Part shown: positions 32,046 through 41,209 of the stretch, piece after piece
Layout: every line of letters begins with the position of its first letter
How positions within the stretch are numbered: position 1 is the first letter of the stretch
Assembly (NCBI RefSeq): GCF_030733205.1
Contig: NZ_JASHJL010000044.1
Location: 1 to 43,535 of the forward strand
Source: Mameliella sp. MMSF_3455
GTDB taxonomy: Bacteria > Pseudomonadota > Alphaproteobacteria > Rhodobacterales > Rhodobacteraceae
Length of the DNA: 43,535 nt
Reading direction: 5' to 3'
The notes under the pieces: generated by a model
Databases searched by the model: none
What the model was told of the DNA's origin: nothing
What the model saw: the letters and a program-made list of their open reading frames with translations, nothing else
Translations under genes and position numbers: made by a program

Positions 32046-32986
32046 TGGAGCGAGCGCCACTTCATACTGAACTGGCAAGGGTTCCGGACGGAGGGGCCGC
32101 ATATTGGGTTTGCGCCGAAGATGGGGTGCGTCTTCGCGTCGGGGTTTGGGGCGGAGGACCTGAATGTACAGGGACCGTCTTCCTCTTTCCTGGGCGCACG
32201 CAGTACATGGAACTTCACGGCCCGACGATTGAGAGCTTGCGTCGCTTTGGGTACGGAACCCTTGTGCTGGATTGGCGCGGTCATGGGCTTTCCGACAGGG
32301 TCACCGTAGACAGCAACACAATACATGTGGGTCGCTTCTCCGATTATCAGCAGGACGTCGCCGCCCTAGTCAGGATGGCAAAGACCCTAGAGGTGCCCAG
32401 ACCATGGTTCCTGGTCGGGACTTCAATGGGCGGCTGCGTCGGCTTGCGTGCCTTGGCCGAGGGTCTTTCAGTGGCTGCGTGCGCTTTCACCGGTCCGATG
32501 TGGGGCATCAAGCTGAAGCATGTCGAACGGATTGCGGCCTGGGCGCTTTCCTGCGGCGCTCAGGCGAGCGGTAGAGGTCACGTCTATTGTCCGGGCCACG
32601 ACGGCAAGAATTATGCCCTCGCCAACCCGTTTGCTGGTAATAGGATTACCAACGACGCGGACATGTATCAGTTCTGGCGAGATCAGGCTCAAGCGCATCC
32701 GGAGCTACAGATGGGGGGATCCAGCATGGGGTGGCTCTATCAGGGACTGCTCGAGTGCCGGCGCCTCTCAAAAATTCCCGCTCCCGATACACCCTGCATC
32801 ACCTTTTGTGGCGACGAGGATACTATGGTCGACCTAGGGGCGATTCAGCACCGTATGGAGCGCTGGCCAAACGGTCAGTTTGAGCTGATTCAAAACGCCA
32901 AACACGAACTGCTTCTGGAGGCTCCAAGAATCCGCCAGCGCTTACTGACCAAGATTTCTGCTGTTTTTGCGCGGTCTGGCTTCTGA
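32045..32986 (+). CDS. Alpha/beta hydrolase, lysophospholipase/lactonase-like (RcgR-like)
   Basis: A 313-residue cytosolic hydrolase: FLFPGRTQYMELHGPTIESLRRFGYGTLVLDWRGHGLSDR, nucleophile elbow GTSMGG, acid in CGDEDTMV and catalytic His in NAKHELLLE. The layout is that of PldB-like lysophospholipases. It is translationally coupled to the membrane protein upstream (one-base overlap), so the two work together. I recall 'RcgR family putative quorum lactone hydrolase' as the name of the partner of RcgA; if right, the pair may take up and cleave an acyl-homoserine lactone or related signal. The substrate is not provable from sequence. Confidence 0.8.
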   Translation: MERAPLHTELARVPDGGAAYWVCAEDGVRLRVGVWGGGPECTGTVFLFPGRTQYMELHGPTIESLRRFGYGTLVLDWRGHGLSDRVTVDSNTIHVGRFSDYQQDVAALVRMAKTLEVPRPWFLVGTSMGGCVGLRALAEGLSVAACAFTGPMWGIKLKHVERIAAWALSCGAQASGRGHVYCPGHDGKNYALANPFAGNRITNDADMYQFWRDQAQAHPELQMGGSSMGWLYQGLLECRRLSKIPAPDTPCITFCGDEDTMVDLGAIQHRMERWPNGQFELIQNAKHELLLEAPRIRQRLLTKISAVFARSGF

Positions 32987-33691
32987 GATATTGCACCTTG
33001 GTGGGCGACAGCCATCTTGAGCAGCGCCGTCAGGCACGTTGGCGGCGGCGCGGTTCCTTTCACGGAGGATTGCGGCATGGCGATGCGATTACAACCTCCA
33101 CCGCCCCACACGAGCCTCGACGGGTTCACACTACGGGAGTATCGCCAACGGCCAGAAGAGGACCAAACCCAGATCAGAGCTAACCAATACACGCGTTCTC
33201 CAAGGGGAGCGGGTCATCCTTTATCGGCTTGCGGTCGGTTCAGTGGTTAAGTTCTGACAAGGTGAGGCAAGGGATTGGCGTGGCGAGGAATTGTCGGGCG
33301 CTGATCTCGTGCCTGTTTCATGCCCGGCCAGTAGGCAAGGAAACCCGGTCGACAGCGTCGATCTCAAGTTCCACAAGGGCATAGGTCCATCGGCATTTCT
33401 CTTGTGTGGCGGTCATGTCCCGAGAGGTGGTGTAGCTCACCGTGGGTCTCACGCTTTCAAGCGATTCGTCGCATGATTTTGATGTCGGACGATCGGTCTA
33501 CCAACCGGCTCGGCCCCGGGAGACGTCGGCTCGCTTGTCTTCCGGCCAAGCCGCGGATGATTGCCGCTGCGGCTGGTTGTCGGGCCAATGGGCAACATAA
33601 TCTAGATTATACGCCTTACCTGACTCGCTGGGGTCTATTCGAAACTGGGTTGCGACAGGTCCTCTGTCGTGCTGCAAGGCAGGGATCCAAG
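32987..33691. other. IS-scarred intergenic region
   Basis: A 705-base gap that marks the change from conjugation-linked genes to the NO-respiration block. It contains an IS3-family transposase tail (33066-33207). The rest shows no supported gene on either strand; long frames here are shadows of nnrS. Confidence 0.5.
33066..33207 (+). pseudogene. IS3-family transposase C-terminal remnant
   Basis: One frame reads RIAAWRCDYNLHRP and the next HTSLDGFTLREYRQRPEEDQTQIRAN. Joined, they give the standard IS3-type integrase ending (Y-N-x-H-R-P-H-T-S-L-x-G-L-T-P...). A single missing base near 33110 separates the frames. Everything upstream, including the DDE core, is gone. Confidence 0.75.
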
Positions 33692-34891
33692 TTACCTGGA
33701 AGCCGCACGCCGTGGCGCCTTGCGCCCGGCCTTGGGCCGGACGAGCCAAGGGCCGATCCGCACAACCAGCAGCGCGAAGGCGCCGGTCCAGAGCAAGGCA
33801 GCCAGGTCTATGCCGTCGAATGCCCCGCACTGCACAGCCTGGCCCGCGACGCGCGCCGCCGTCGCCGCGACGATCAGGACGAAAGCCGCGGACAGCAGCC
33901 GGCCGGCCATCAGCGGACGGCCCGTATGCCCCATCGTCGCGCGCATCATGACCGCCACGGTCATGCCGCCGACGGCCCCGATGCCCAGCACGTGCGACCC
34001 GCTTGCCGGCGCGGCGAGGCCGAGAGCGGCCAGAGCCACGGCAGCGAACCCCAGCGGCACCATCAGGTAGGCGACATGCAGCATCAGCAGCAGCGGCGAA
34101 CGCCAGGTCGCCGCGCCGCGCCAGCGGGCCAGGCGGACGAGTTGCACGAGGGCGGCGGCGAGGCCGAGCACGGCACAGATCACGGTGTCGGGGGCGACCA
34201 CCCAGGCGGCCAGGGCCGCCGCGCCCACGGCCAGCGACAGCGCATCGACGCGGGTGAAACCCGCGGGCAAGCGCGTCTCGCCACGCTGGACCAGCCAGTT
34301 GCGGGTAAAGCTCGGGACGATTCGCCCGCCGATCAGCATGACGAGGAAGATCAGCAGCGCGATGCCCAACCGGCGGCCGTGATCCGCCGTTCCCTGTGCC
34401 GCCGCCTCGGCGTGGAACAGGATGTTCGCCAGCCAGAGCAGCGTCACAGGGACCAGCACCTTGAGGTTGCGCCAGTTCCGGCCGGCGACGATTTCCCGCG
34501 CGATCATCGCGGCCACGGCCAGAAGGAACAGCTGGTCGATCAGCGCCACCGCGACGGGCCCCAGACCCGTCAGCCCCGCCACGGCCACGCGTCCCGCCAA
34601 CCAGAAACAGAGCAGAAACGCCAGCGGCGCCCCCCGTGTCGGCAGGCGGCCGGTCCAGTTCGGCACCGCGGTAAAGAGAAACCCCGCCACGACGGCGGCG
34701 CCATAGCCGAAGATCATCTCGTGAATGTGCCAGTCCGTCGGGGTGAAAGGGCCGGCCAGCGCCAGATCGCCGCGCCAGATCAGCCACCAAGGGGGAATGG
34801 CCAGCATCGCGAAGAGCGCAGCCGACAGGAAGAACGGTCTGAAGCCGTAGGAAAAGAGCGCCGAGCCCTTGTATGTCTCGCGGGGGGTCAT
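33692..34891 (-). CDS. nnrS: NnrS-family membrane protein
   Basis: A 399-residue polytopic protein with about twelve membrane segments and conserved histidines (SYGFRPFFLSAALFA, DWHIHEMIFGYGAAVVAGFLFTAVPNWTGR, and GRIVPSFTRNW, AVMMRATMGHTGR). NnrS is a haem- and copper-containing membrane protein associated with protection from NO stress and with denitrification. It lies 79 bases downstream of the pseudoazurin gene on the same strand, with a hairpin between them, so the two may be co-transcribed with partial read-through. Confidence 0.93.
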   Translation of the reverse strand: MTPRETYKGSALFSYGFRPFFLSAALFAMLAIPPWWLIWRGDLALAGPFTPTDWHIHEMIFGYGAAVVAGFLFTAVPNWTGRLPTRGAPLAFLLCFWLAGRVAVAGLTGLGPVAVALIDQLFLLAVAAMIAREIVAGRNWRNLKVLVPVTLLWLANILFHAEAAAQGTADHGRRLGIALLIFLVMLIGGRIVPSFTRNWLVQRGETRLPAGFTRVDALSLAVGAAALAAWVVAPDTVICAVLGLAAALVQLVRLARWRGAATWRSPLLLMLHVAYLMVPLGFAAVALAALGLAAPASGSHVLGIGAVGGMTVAVMMRATMGHTGRPLMAGRLLSAAFVLIVAATAARVAGQAVQCGAFDGIDLAALLWTGAFALLVVRIGPWLVRPKAGRKAPRRAASR

Positions 34892-34917
34892 CGTGAACTC
34901 CGGTCCGGAGGGCAGTC

Positions 34918-34940
34918 GGGCGGCGCCTTCGGCACCGCCC
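34918..34940 (-). terminator. Hairpin between pseudoazurin and nnrS
   Basis: GGGCGG/CCGCCC, one mismatch, then GCC/GGC close a TTC loop. It lies between the two genes but lacks a T-run, so it is more likely an attenuator or mRNA stabiliser than a full terminator. Confidence 0.45.
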
Positions 34941-34970
34941 GGGTCAATCGCATGACGAATTGTCGGGGCG

Positions 34971-35408
34971 TCACTCGACCTGCTCGATCAGGTCGGCCAT
35001 GCGGCTCGTGGCCTTGCCCTTGTGCTTGACTGCGGCCGCCTCGTCGAGGTTCACCGGGTCGCCCACGTCGATCACGGCCACCATGCCCATGGCATAGTGC
35101 GGGGTGCATTTGACGCCATAGACGCCTTCCGCCTCGACGGTCAGCTCGAACGGCTCGTTGAAGCCGGTCTTGAAGGCCGAAACCCCCTCGGGCAGCATGC
35201 CGGCGATACTTTCGACGTTGTGGCCCTTGTCGGTCGGCAGGAACCGGATCACGTCGCCGGGCTCGGCCTCGACGTAGGCGGGTTCGAACACCATTACGCC
35301 GGCCTCGCCCTTGTTGAGCATTTTGACCTCGTGCACTGCGCCTTCGCTGGCGAACGCCGCACCGGCGGCAAGGGCGACGGCGGCAGACATCATCATCGTC
35401 TTGAACAT
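34971..35408 (-). CDS. Pseudoazurin
   Basis: A 145-residue periplasmic blue copper protein that carries electrons to nitrite or NO reductases. Signal peptide [20 protein letters not shown]. Type-1 copper ligands His63 (KGHNVES), Cys101, His104 and Met109 (CTPHYAMGM) have the correct C-x2-H-x4-M spacing. I chose ATG 35408, which directly starts the signal peptide. A Dnr/Fnr-like box at 35479-35492 lies 71 bases upstream. It is divergent from the Crp/Fnr regulator gene. Confidence 0.93.
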   Translation of the reverse strand: MFKTMMMSAAVALAAGAAFASEGAVHEVKMLNKGEAGVMVFEPAYVEAEPGDVIRFLPTDKGHNVESIAGMLPEGVSAFKTGFNEPFELTVEAEGVYGVKCTPHYAMGMVAVIDVGDPVNLDEAAAVKHKGKATSRMADLIEQVE

Positions 35409-35478
35409 CGGAACTTCCTTTCTTCGTATCCGGTTGTTTCGTCTGCCCCCGATGTGCAGTAATTGGGCGATCCGAACG

Positions 35479-35492
35479 TTGCTCTGAAACAA
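35479..35492. promoter_or_regulatory. Imperfect Dnr/NnrR-type box
   Basis: TTGCTCTGAAACAA has the TTG-N8-CAA frame of Crp/Fnr-family NO-responsive sites. Read towards pseudoazurin, the distance to a plausible -10 (TACTGC region) fits an activator at about -41.5. It is too near the start of the rightward gene to activate that. Confidence 0.45.
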
Positions 35493-35509
35493 ACTCCCGG
35501 TCCGAAGCC

Positions 35510-36199
35510 TTGCCCAAGCTCGACGAAAGCCTGCTGACCGGCCTGCCGCCGTTTTCCCAGCTGAACCGCGCCCAAATCCGCGAAATCCTCGATCAGGCCG
35601 GGTCGCGCCGATACGAGGAAGGCACCGCGATTTTCCGCGAGGGTCATGACGCCGAAAGCTTCTTCCTGCTGCTGGACGGCTACCTGCGGGTAGTCCGCAC
35701 GACTCCGGGCGGCGACCAGATCATCGTCCTGCACATCTCTCCGGGGCAGCTCTTCGGCATCGCGCCGGCGCTGCAGCGCGACACCTACCCCGCTACCGCC
35801 ATCGCGGCCGCGGAATCGATCGCCCTGTCCTGGTCCGCACGTGTCTGGTCCGATTTCACGGCGCGTTATCCCGGCTTTGCCACCGAGAGTTACAAGACCC
35901 TCGGCCAGCGGCTGGGCCAGATCCAGGAGACCCTGACCGAAATGGCGACGCAGGCCGTGGAAAAGAGGGTCGCCTGCGCGGTCCTGCGCATGGCCAACCA
36001 GAGCGGCCGCAAGACACCGAACGGCATCGAGATCGCCTTTCCGGTCACGCGGCAGAACGTCTCGGACATGACAGGCACGACGCTGCACACTGTAAGCCGC
36101 CTGCTGTCGGCCTGGCAAAGGGACGGGATCGTGGAATCGACGCGCAAGCACATCGTCGTCACCGATCCGCATGCCCTCGTCCTGCTGAGCGAGCAGTAG
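35510..36199 (+). CDS. Crp/Fnr-family regulator, Dnr/NnrR type
   Basis: A 229-residue regulator with a cyclic-nucleotide-binding-like sensor domain (about 10-125), a long dimerisation helix (about 125-160) and a helix-turn-helix ([23 protein letters not shown]). It has no N-terminal cysteine cluster, so it is not an Fnr-type oxygen sensor; members such as Dnr and NnrR sense NO through haem. It starts at TTG 35510 without a clear ribosome site. Between pseudoazurin and norC, it is the obvious activator for the NnrR-type boxes in this block. Confidence 0.87.
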   Translation: MPKLDESLLTGLPPFSQLNRAQIREILDQAGSRRYEEGTAIFREGHDAESFFLLLDGYLRVVRTTPGGDQIIVLHISPGQLFGIAPALQRDTYPATAIAAAESIALSWSARVWSDFTARYPGFATESYKTLGQRLGQIQETLTEMATQAVEKRVACAVLRMANQSGRKTPNGIEIAFPVTRQNVSDMTGTTLHTVSRLLSAWQRDGIVESTRKHIVVTDPHALVLLSEQ

Positions 36200-36416
36200 C
36201 GGTCTCCCTGCCCTCCATCCTGCGCTTCACCTCCGCGCGGAACGCATCCTCGTCCAGGCCGTATTCGAGGCAGGCGTCGGTGATGGCGTGAAACGGGGCG
36301 ATGGGGCAGCCCGGGCACAGCATCCTGCGATCCAGAAACGCGCCCGCGGCCTCGGGCCACTCGGCAAAGAGATCTGACAGGGGCAGATCCGGGTCATCGA
36401 AATCGGGGCGTCGCAT
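36159..36416 (-). CDS. DUF1858 protein (redox-disulfide type)
   Basis: An 85-residue protein with MLCPGCPIAPFHAITDACLEYGLD, the CxxC-containing core of the DUF1858 / 'hybrid-cluster-associated disulfide' family often found in denitrification clusters. AAAGGAA precedes ATG 36416, which I prefer over ATG 36431. Its 3' end runs 41 bases into the end of the convergent regulator gene. The NnrR box at 36466-36479 lies 50 bases upstream, so it is probably induced together with norC. Confidence 0.85.
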   Translation of the reverse strand: MRRPDFDDPDLPLSDLFAEWPEAAGAFLDRRMLCPGCPIAPFHAITDACLEYGLDEDAFRAEVKRRMEGRETATARSAGRGHADR

Positions 36417-36465
36417 GGGCGTTCCTTTCATAGCCGCATGCTGCACTCATGTTTCGCCGCCTTCT

Positions 36466-36479
36466 TTGCGTTTCCGCAA
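36466..36479. promoter_or_regulatory. Perfect NnrR-type box upstream of norC
   Basis: TTGCG TTTC CGCAA is an exact inverted repeat with the known NnrR consensus TTGCG-N4-CGCAA. A -10-like TAGACA lies at 36502-36507, so the box centre is about 41.5 bases before the predicted start (near 36514), a class II activator position. It can also serve the divergent DUF1858 gene. Confidence 0.8.
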
Positions 36480-36541
36480 CAAGAGCCGCGGAGGCACCCG
36501 GTAGACAACGGTCATCCGAAACAAATCGTCGGGACCGCGAC

Positions 36542-36994
36542 ATGTCAGAACTACTTACAAAATCGCGGGCCAGGAACGTGTTCTACGGAGGATCCCTGTT
36601 CTTCGTCGTCGTGTTCGTGGCCCTGACCGCAGACAGTCACCGCCAGATCGTCAAGACCGCCACCGCGGGAATGCCGCTGACCGAGGAAGTTGTCCTCGGC
36701 AAGCACGTCTGGGAACGCAACTCCTGCATCAACTGCCACACGCTGCACGGCGAAGGCGCCTATTTCGCCCCCGAGGTCGGCAACGTCATGACCCGCTGGG
36801 GCGTTCAGGACGATCCCGAGCTCGCCTACGAGATGCTGAACGGCTGGATGCAGGCGCAGCCCTCGGGAATCGAGGGCCGCCGCCAGATGCCGCATTTCGA
36901 GATCACCGAGGAAGAGATGCGGGCGCTGTCCGAATTCCTCCGCTGGGCGGATCAGACCGACACCCAGAACTGGCCGCCGAACGACGCGGGATAA
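36542..36994 (+). CDS. norC: Nitric oxide reductase cytochrome c subunit
   Basis: A 150-residue membrane-anchored cytochrome c: an N-terminal helix (about 13-30) and the periplasmic haem site CINCH (62-66), with Met116 in RRQMPHF as likely axial ligand. It receives electrons from pseudoazurin or cytochrome c and passes them to NorB. The gene is 12 bases ahead of norB and under the NnrR-type box. Normal length for NorC. Confidence 0.96.
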   Translation: MSELLTKSRARNVFYGGSLFFVVVFVALTADSHRQIVKTATAGMPLTEEVVLGKHVWERNSCINCHTLHGEGAYFAPEVGNVMTRWGVQDDPELAYEMLNGWMQAQPSGIEGRRQMPHFEITEEEMRALSEFLRWADQTDTQNWPPNDAG

Positions 36995-37006
36995 GGGAGA
37001 AAACAG

Positions 37007-38353
37007 ATGAAATACCAATCTCAACAGGTGGCCTACGCCTATTTCATTGCGGCGATGGCGCTGTTCGGCATCCAGGTACTGGGCGGGCTGTTGCTGGGCT
37101 GGATCTACGTCTCGCCCAACACTCTCAGCGAAGTGCTGCCCTTCAACATCGTGCGCATGATCCACACCAACGCGCTGATCGTCTGGCTGCTGCTGGGGTT
37201 CTTCGGGGCGGCCTACTACCTGGTGCCCGAGGAATCCGAACGCGAGATCTTCTCGGTCAGGCTTGCCTATATCCAACTCGCGATCCTCGTGGTCGGAACG
37301 CTGGGTGCGGTCGGGTCCTACCTCGTGGGCATCCACGGCGGGCGCGAGTTCCTCGAACAACCCCTGTGGGTCAAGTTCGGCATCCTCGTCGCGGCGGTGA
37401 TCTTCCTCGTGAACATCTCGCTGACCTTCCTCGCGGGGCGCAAGACGGCGATCACCAACATCCTGCTGATGGGCCTGTGGCTGCTCTGCCTGCTGTGGGT
37501 CTTTGCCTTCATCAACCCCGACAACCTCAGCCTGGACAAAATGTACTGGTGGATGGTCGTGCACCTCTGGGTCGAGGCGACCTGGGAGCTGGTCATGGCC
37601 GCGATCCTGGGCTTCCTGATGCTAAAACTGACCGGCGTCGACCGCGAGGTGATCGAGAAATGGCTCTATGTCATCGTCGCCACCGCGCTGTTCTCGGGCA
37701 TCCTCGGGACCGGGCACCACTTCTACTGGATCGGCACGCCGGGCTACTGGCAGTGGATCGGCTCGATCTTCTCGACCTTCGAGGTGGTCCCCTTCTTCGC
37801 GATGATGAGCTTTGCCTTCGTCATGGTCTGGAAGGGCCGCAAGAACCACCCGAACAAGGCCGCGCTGCTGTGGTCGCTGGGGTCCTCCACCGTCGCCTTC
37901 TTCGGCGCGGGCGTCTGGGGTTTCCTGCACACGCTGCACGGGGTGAACTTCTACACCCACGGCACGCAGATCACCGCCGCGCACGGGCACCTCGCCTTCT
38001 ACGGCGCCTATGTCGCGCTGAACCTGGCGATGTTCACCTATGCGATGCCGATCCTGCGCAACCGGGAACCCTACAACCAGGTGCTTAACATGGCGTCCTT
38101 CTGGCTGATGACCGGCGGCATGGCCTTCATGACCTTCACGCTGACCTTTGCCGGCACCATCCAGACGCACATGCAGCGCATCGTGGGCGACTACTACATG
38201 GACGTGCAGGATCAGTTGGGCCTGTTCTACCTGATGCGCTTCGGCTCGGGCGTGGCCGTGGTCTTGGGAGCCCTGCTCTTCATCTACACCATGCTCGTGG
38301 TGCGCCGCCGCGAAGTTGTCAAACCCGGCCCCGTGGCCGTACCGGGAGAGTGA
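37007..38353 (+). CDS. norB: Nitric oxide reductase catalytic subunit
   Basis: A 448-residue, twelve-helix haem-copper-family protein reducing 2 NO to N2O. Conserved histidines include His in MIHTNALIVWLLLGFFGAAYYLVPEE, GTGHHFYWIG and THGTQITAAHGHLAFYGAYVALNLAMF. GGAGAAAACAG precedes the ATG. It is coupled with norC upstream and norQ downstream (3 bases between). Length and motifs match cNOR from Paracoccus and Rhodobacter. Confidence 0.97.
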   Translation: MKYQSQQVAYAYFIAAMALFGIQVLGGLLLGWIYVSPNTLSEVLPFNIVRMIHTNALIVWLLLGFFGAAYYLVPEESEREIFSVRLAYIQLAILVVGTLGAVGSYLVGIHGGREFLEQPLWVKFGILVAAVIFLVNISLTFLAGRKTAITNILLMGLWLLCLLWVFAFINPDNLSLDKMYWWMVVHLWVEATWELVMAAILGFLMLKLTGVDREVIEKWLYVIVATALFSGILGTGHHFYWIGTPGYWQWIGSIFSTFEVVPFFAMMSFAFVMVWKGRKNHPNKAALLWSLGSSTVAFFGAGVWGFLHTLHGVNFYTHGTQITAAHGHLAFYGAYVALNLAMFTYAMPILRNREPYNQVLNMASFWLMTGGMAFMTFTLTFAGTIQTHMQRIVGDYYMDVQDQLGLFYLMRFGSGVAVVLGALLFIYTMLVVRRREVVKPGPVAVPGE

Positions 38354-38356
38354 GCC

Positions 38357-39151
38357 ATGAAAGATCTGCAAACCTCCGACCTGCCGTTCTACCGGCCCGT
38401 CGCCGACGAATGCGACGTGTTCGAGACGGCCCATGCCAACGGTCTGCCCCTTCTTCTGAAGGGGCCCACCGGCTGCGGCAAGACGCGCTTTGTCGAGCAC
38501 ATGGCGGCCCGGCTCGGTCTGCCGCTCCACACCGTCGCCTGCCATGACGACCTCAGCGCCGCCGACCTGATCGGGCGCTACCTGCTGAAGGGCGGCGAAA
38601 CCGTCTGGGTCGACGGGCCGCTGACCCGCGCGGTGCGCGAGGGCGGCATCTGCTACCTCGACGAGGTGGTCGAGGCCCGCAAGGACGTCACTGTCGTGCT
38701 GCACCCGCTGACCGACGACCGCCGCCGGCTGGTCATGGACCGCACGGGCGAGGAACTGGAGGCGCCAAAGCCCTTCATGCTGGTGGCCAGCTACAACCCC
38801 GGCTACCAGAACATCCTGAAAAAGCTCAAACCGTCCACCCGGCAGCGTTTCATCTCCATCGGGTTCGACTTTCCGGCGCCGGAGGTCGAAACCCCCGTCG
38901 TCATGCGCGAAAGCGGCCTGGACGAGGCGCGCGCCACGGCGCTGGTGCGGCTGGCGGGCAAGATCCGCGCGCTGTCCGGCATGGACCTCGAAGAAGGCGT
39001 CTCGACCCGCCTGCTGATCTACGCCGCGACGATGATCGCGCGCGGCATGGCGGTGGATCGTGCCATCGAGGCCGCGATCATCGAACCGCTGAGCGACGAA
39101 CCGGACGTGCAGCAGGCGCTGCGCGACCTCGCCGCCGTGATCTACGGGTGA
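38357..39151 (+). CDS. norQ: NorQ, MoxR-type AAA+ ATPase for NOR activation
   Basis: A 264-residue AAA+ protein. Walker A GPTGCGKT (36-43), Walker B in [16 protein letters not shown], and sensor 1 in [12 protein letters not shown]. With NorD it forms a chaperone complex needed to insert the non-haem iron into NorB. It overlaps the next gene at the stop codon. Confidence 0.95.
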   Translation: MKDLQTSDLPFYRPVADECDVFETAHANGLPLLLKGPTGCGKTRFVEHMAARLGLPLHTVACHDDLSAADLIGRYLLKGGETVWVDGPLTRAVREGGICYLDEVVEARKDVTVVLHPLTDDRRRLVMDRTGEELEAPKPFMLVASYNPGYQNILKKLKPSTRQRFISIGFDFPAPEVETPVVMRESGLDEARATALVRLAGKIRALSGMDLEEGVSTRLLIYAATMIARGMAVDRAIEAAIIEPLSDEPDVQQALRDLAAVIYG

Positions 39152-41034
39152 TGCCGATGCTGCATGTCCTTGACCTGATGGAGCCCGAGGAAACCGTCGG
39201 CAACCTCTGGCACGACATGGCCTCGCGCTGGGGCGTGGTCGATGCGGACGCGGCGCGGGCCGTCACGTTCGGGGAGATGCGGCCCTCGGTGGCGGCGCTC
39301 TTCCGGGCGTTCGGCGGCGCGGCGGGGGTGGAGATCGCCCCCGCCCCGCTCACCACCTCGGATCACCGGCCCGACCGGATCCGCCGCATCGGCACGCCGC
39401 GGGAAAAGCTGCACCTGGCGGATTTCGACGGCGACCGCCTGCGCCTGCCGCCGCAGATCGACGTCTTTCCGACGCGCGAGATGAACCGCGCCTGTTATCT
39501 CTGGCTGACCGCGCTGGCCGCCTTTGTCGAGATCCCGCCCGCCGAGGCCGATCCGCTGGCCGCCGACCGCGCCGAGATCGCGGCGCTGGCCCTGGCCTCG
39601 GACCGCGCCTATGCCGCCTGCCCGGGCCTGCGGGCGGCCCATGCGCACTTCTGCGCCCATATCGTCACCAACCGCCACCGCACCGGCCTGCCACGCTGCG
39701 AGGCCGGCGTGGAACGGCTGCTGCTGGATCAGCTCTGCGGCCATGATCCGCACGAGGAATGCCTGTTCTGCCCCGCGCCGCGCGGCTATCGCAGCTTTGC
39801 CCCCCTGTCGATCTGGCCGCGCCTGCGGTCCGGCAGGACCGGCAGGACCGCCGCGGCGGAAGAGGCCGAGGCCCCTGCCCCGGCGATGGCCCTGCCGAAC
39901 CGCAAGGACGCCCGGCGCGAGGAGCGCGACCAGGCCAACCGCCGCGACAGTTTCATCGTGCACCGGTTCGAGTCGATCATGTCCTGGGCCGAGAGCCTGA
40001 ACATCAACCGCATGGTGGACGACGACGACCAGGACAACGCCGCCAAGGCCGCCGAGGACCAGGACCACCTGACCCTGTCGCAGAACGTGAAACGCGCCGC
40101 CACGCGCCTGCGGCTGTCGCTGGACCTGTCGCCGCAGGACGCCGACCACGAACGCCTGGCCGGCATCCATACCTATCCCGAGTGGAACCGCCGCGCGGGC
40201 GACTACATGCCCGGCCACACCCGCGTGCTGGAGGCCGAGGCGACGCCGCGTGCCGACTATGCGCCCGATCCGCGCCTTGTCGCGCGGGTGCGGCGGCAGT
40301 TCGCCCCGCTGCATCCGCGCCGCGTGATCCTGCCCCGCCAGATCGACGGCGAGGACCTGGATCTTGACGCCGTCGTAACCTCGCGCACCGACATCGCCTG
40401 CGGCCACGAGGGCAGCGACCGCGTCTGGCAATCGGGCCGCCCGATGGCCCGCGACCTGAGCGTCGCCATACTGATGGACTGTTCCCGCTCGACCGAGGCC
40501 GCGCTTGGCGAGACCTCGGTCATCGAGGTCGCCCGCGAGGCGCTGGCCGCGCTGGCCGAGGGCATCGATACGGCGGGCGACCGGCTGGGCATCTGGGGGT
40601 TTTCCTCGCTGCGCCGCGACCGCGTCTTTCTGCACCGCGCCAAGACCTTCGCCGAACCAATGAGCCGCACGGTCACGACTCGCATCGGCGGCTTCCGTCC
40701 GGGCCACTACACGCGGCTCGGCGCCGCCATCCGCCACACCTCGGCGCAACTGGCCGAGGAAGGCGCGACACGCCGGCTGATGCTGGTGCTGACCGACGGC
40801 AAGCCCAACGACCTCGACCATTACGAGGGACAACACGGGATCGAGGACAGCCGCATGGCCGTCCGCGAGGCCCGCGCACTGGGACAGGCGGTGCACGGCG
40901 TCATCGTGGACGCCGACGGGCAGGACTGGTTCGCCCGGATCTTCGGGCGCGCCGGGTTCACCCTGCTGCCCGATGCCGCCCGCCTGCCGCGCGCCCTGCC
41001 CGAGATCTACCAGACACTGACCATGGAGAGCTGA
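39151..41034 (+). CDS. norD: NorD, VWA-domain activator of NO reductase
   Basis: A 627-residue cytosolic protein with a C-terminal von Willebrand A domain: MIDAS motif DCSRS at about residue 443 in VAILMDCSRSTEA, and LTDGKPND near residue 550. The N-terminal half is family-specific. ATG 39151 overlaps the norQ stop (TGATG); GTG 39148 is an alternative. The middle is acidic and Asp-rich (about 290-310). Confidence 0.95.
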   Translation: MPMLHVLDLMEPEETVGNLWHDMASRWGVVDADAARAVTFGEMRPSVAALFRAFGGAAGVEIAPAPLTTSDHRPDRIRRIGTPREKLHLADFDGDRLRLPPQIDVFPTREMNRACYLWLTALAAFVEIPPAEADPLAADRAEIAALALASDRAYAACPGLRAAHAHFCAHIVTNRHRTGLPRCEAGVERLLLDQLCGHDPHEECLFCPAPRGYRSFAPLSIWPRLRSGRTGRTAAAEEAEAPAPAMALPNRKDARREERDQANRRDSFIVHRFESIMSWAESLNINRMVDDDDQDNAAKAAEDQDHLTLSQNVKRAATRLRLSLDLSPQDADHERLAGIHTYPEWNRRAGDYMPGHTRVLEAEATPRADYAPDPRLVARVRRQFAPLHPRRVILPRQIDGEDLDLDAVVTSRTDIACGHEGSDRVWQSGRPMARDLSVAILMDCSRSTEAALGETSVIEVAREALAALAEGIDTAGDRLGIWGFSSLRRDRVFLHRAKTFAEPMSRTVTTRIGGFRPGHYTRLGAAIRHTSAQLAEEGATRRLMLVLTDGKPNDLDHYEGQHGIEDSRMAVREARALGQAVHGVIVDADGQDWFARIFGRAGFTLLPDAARLPRALPEIYQTLTMES

Positions 41035-41035
41035 C

Positions 41036-41209
41036 ATGAAACGCCTTCTGACAATCGCCCTCACCGCCCCTGCCCCGGCCTTCGCCGCCGGCTTCGACCG
41101 GCCCGTGCCGCAGCCGCAGACCGATGTCGCCGAGTTCTGGTTCCTCGTGGGCTCCATCGCGCTGATACTGGCCCTCGCGGCGGTGCAATGGCTGGTCGCA
41201 CGTCGATGA
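41036..41209 (+). CDS. Small membrane protein between norD and nnrU
   Basis: A 57-residue protein: MKRLLTIALTAPAPAFAAG looks like a signal sequence, then a short Pro/Gln-rich periplasmic stretch and a C-terminal membrane helix (FWFLVGSIALILALAAVQWLV). It starts 1 base after the norD stop and overlaps the next gene by 4 bases. Rhodobacter sphaeroides has a norCBQD-nnrTU arrangement; this gene or the next could be the NnrT counterpart. Function unknown. Confidence 0.75.
   Translation: MKRLLTIALTAPAPAFAAGFDRPVPQPQTDVAEFWFLVGSIALILALAAVQWLVARR

Noticed and set aside
33404-35029. Long plus-strand frame of 541 codons opposite nnrS and pseudoazurin
   Set aside because: It is the complement of well-supported genes, is Arg/Gln/Pro-rich without any domain, and reflects high GC third-position bias.
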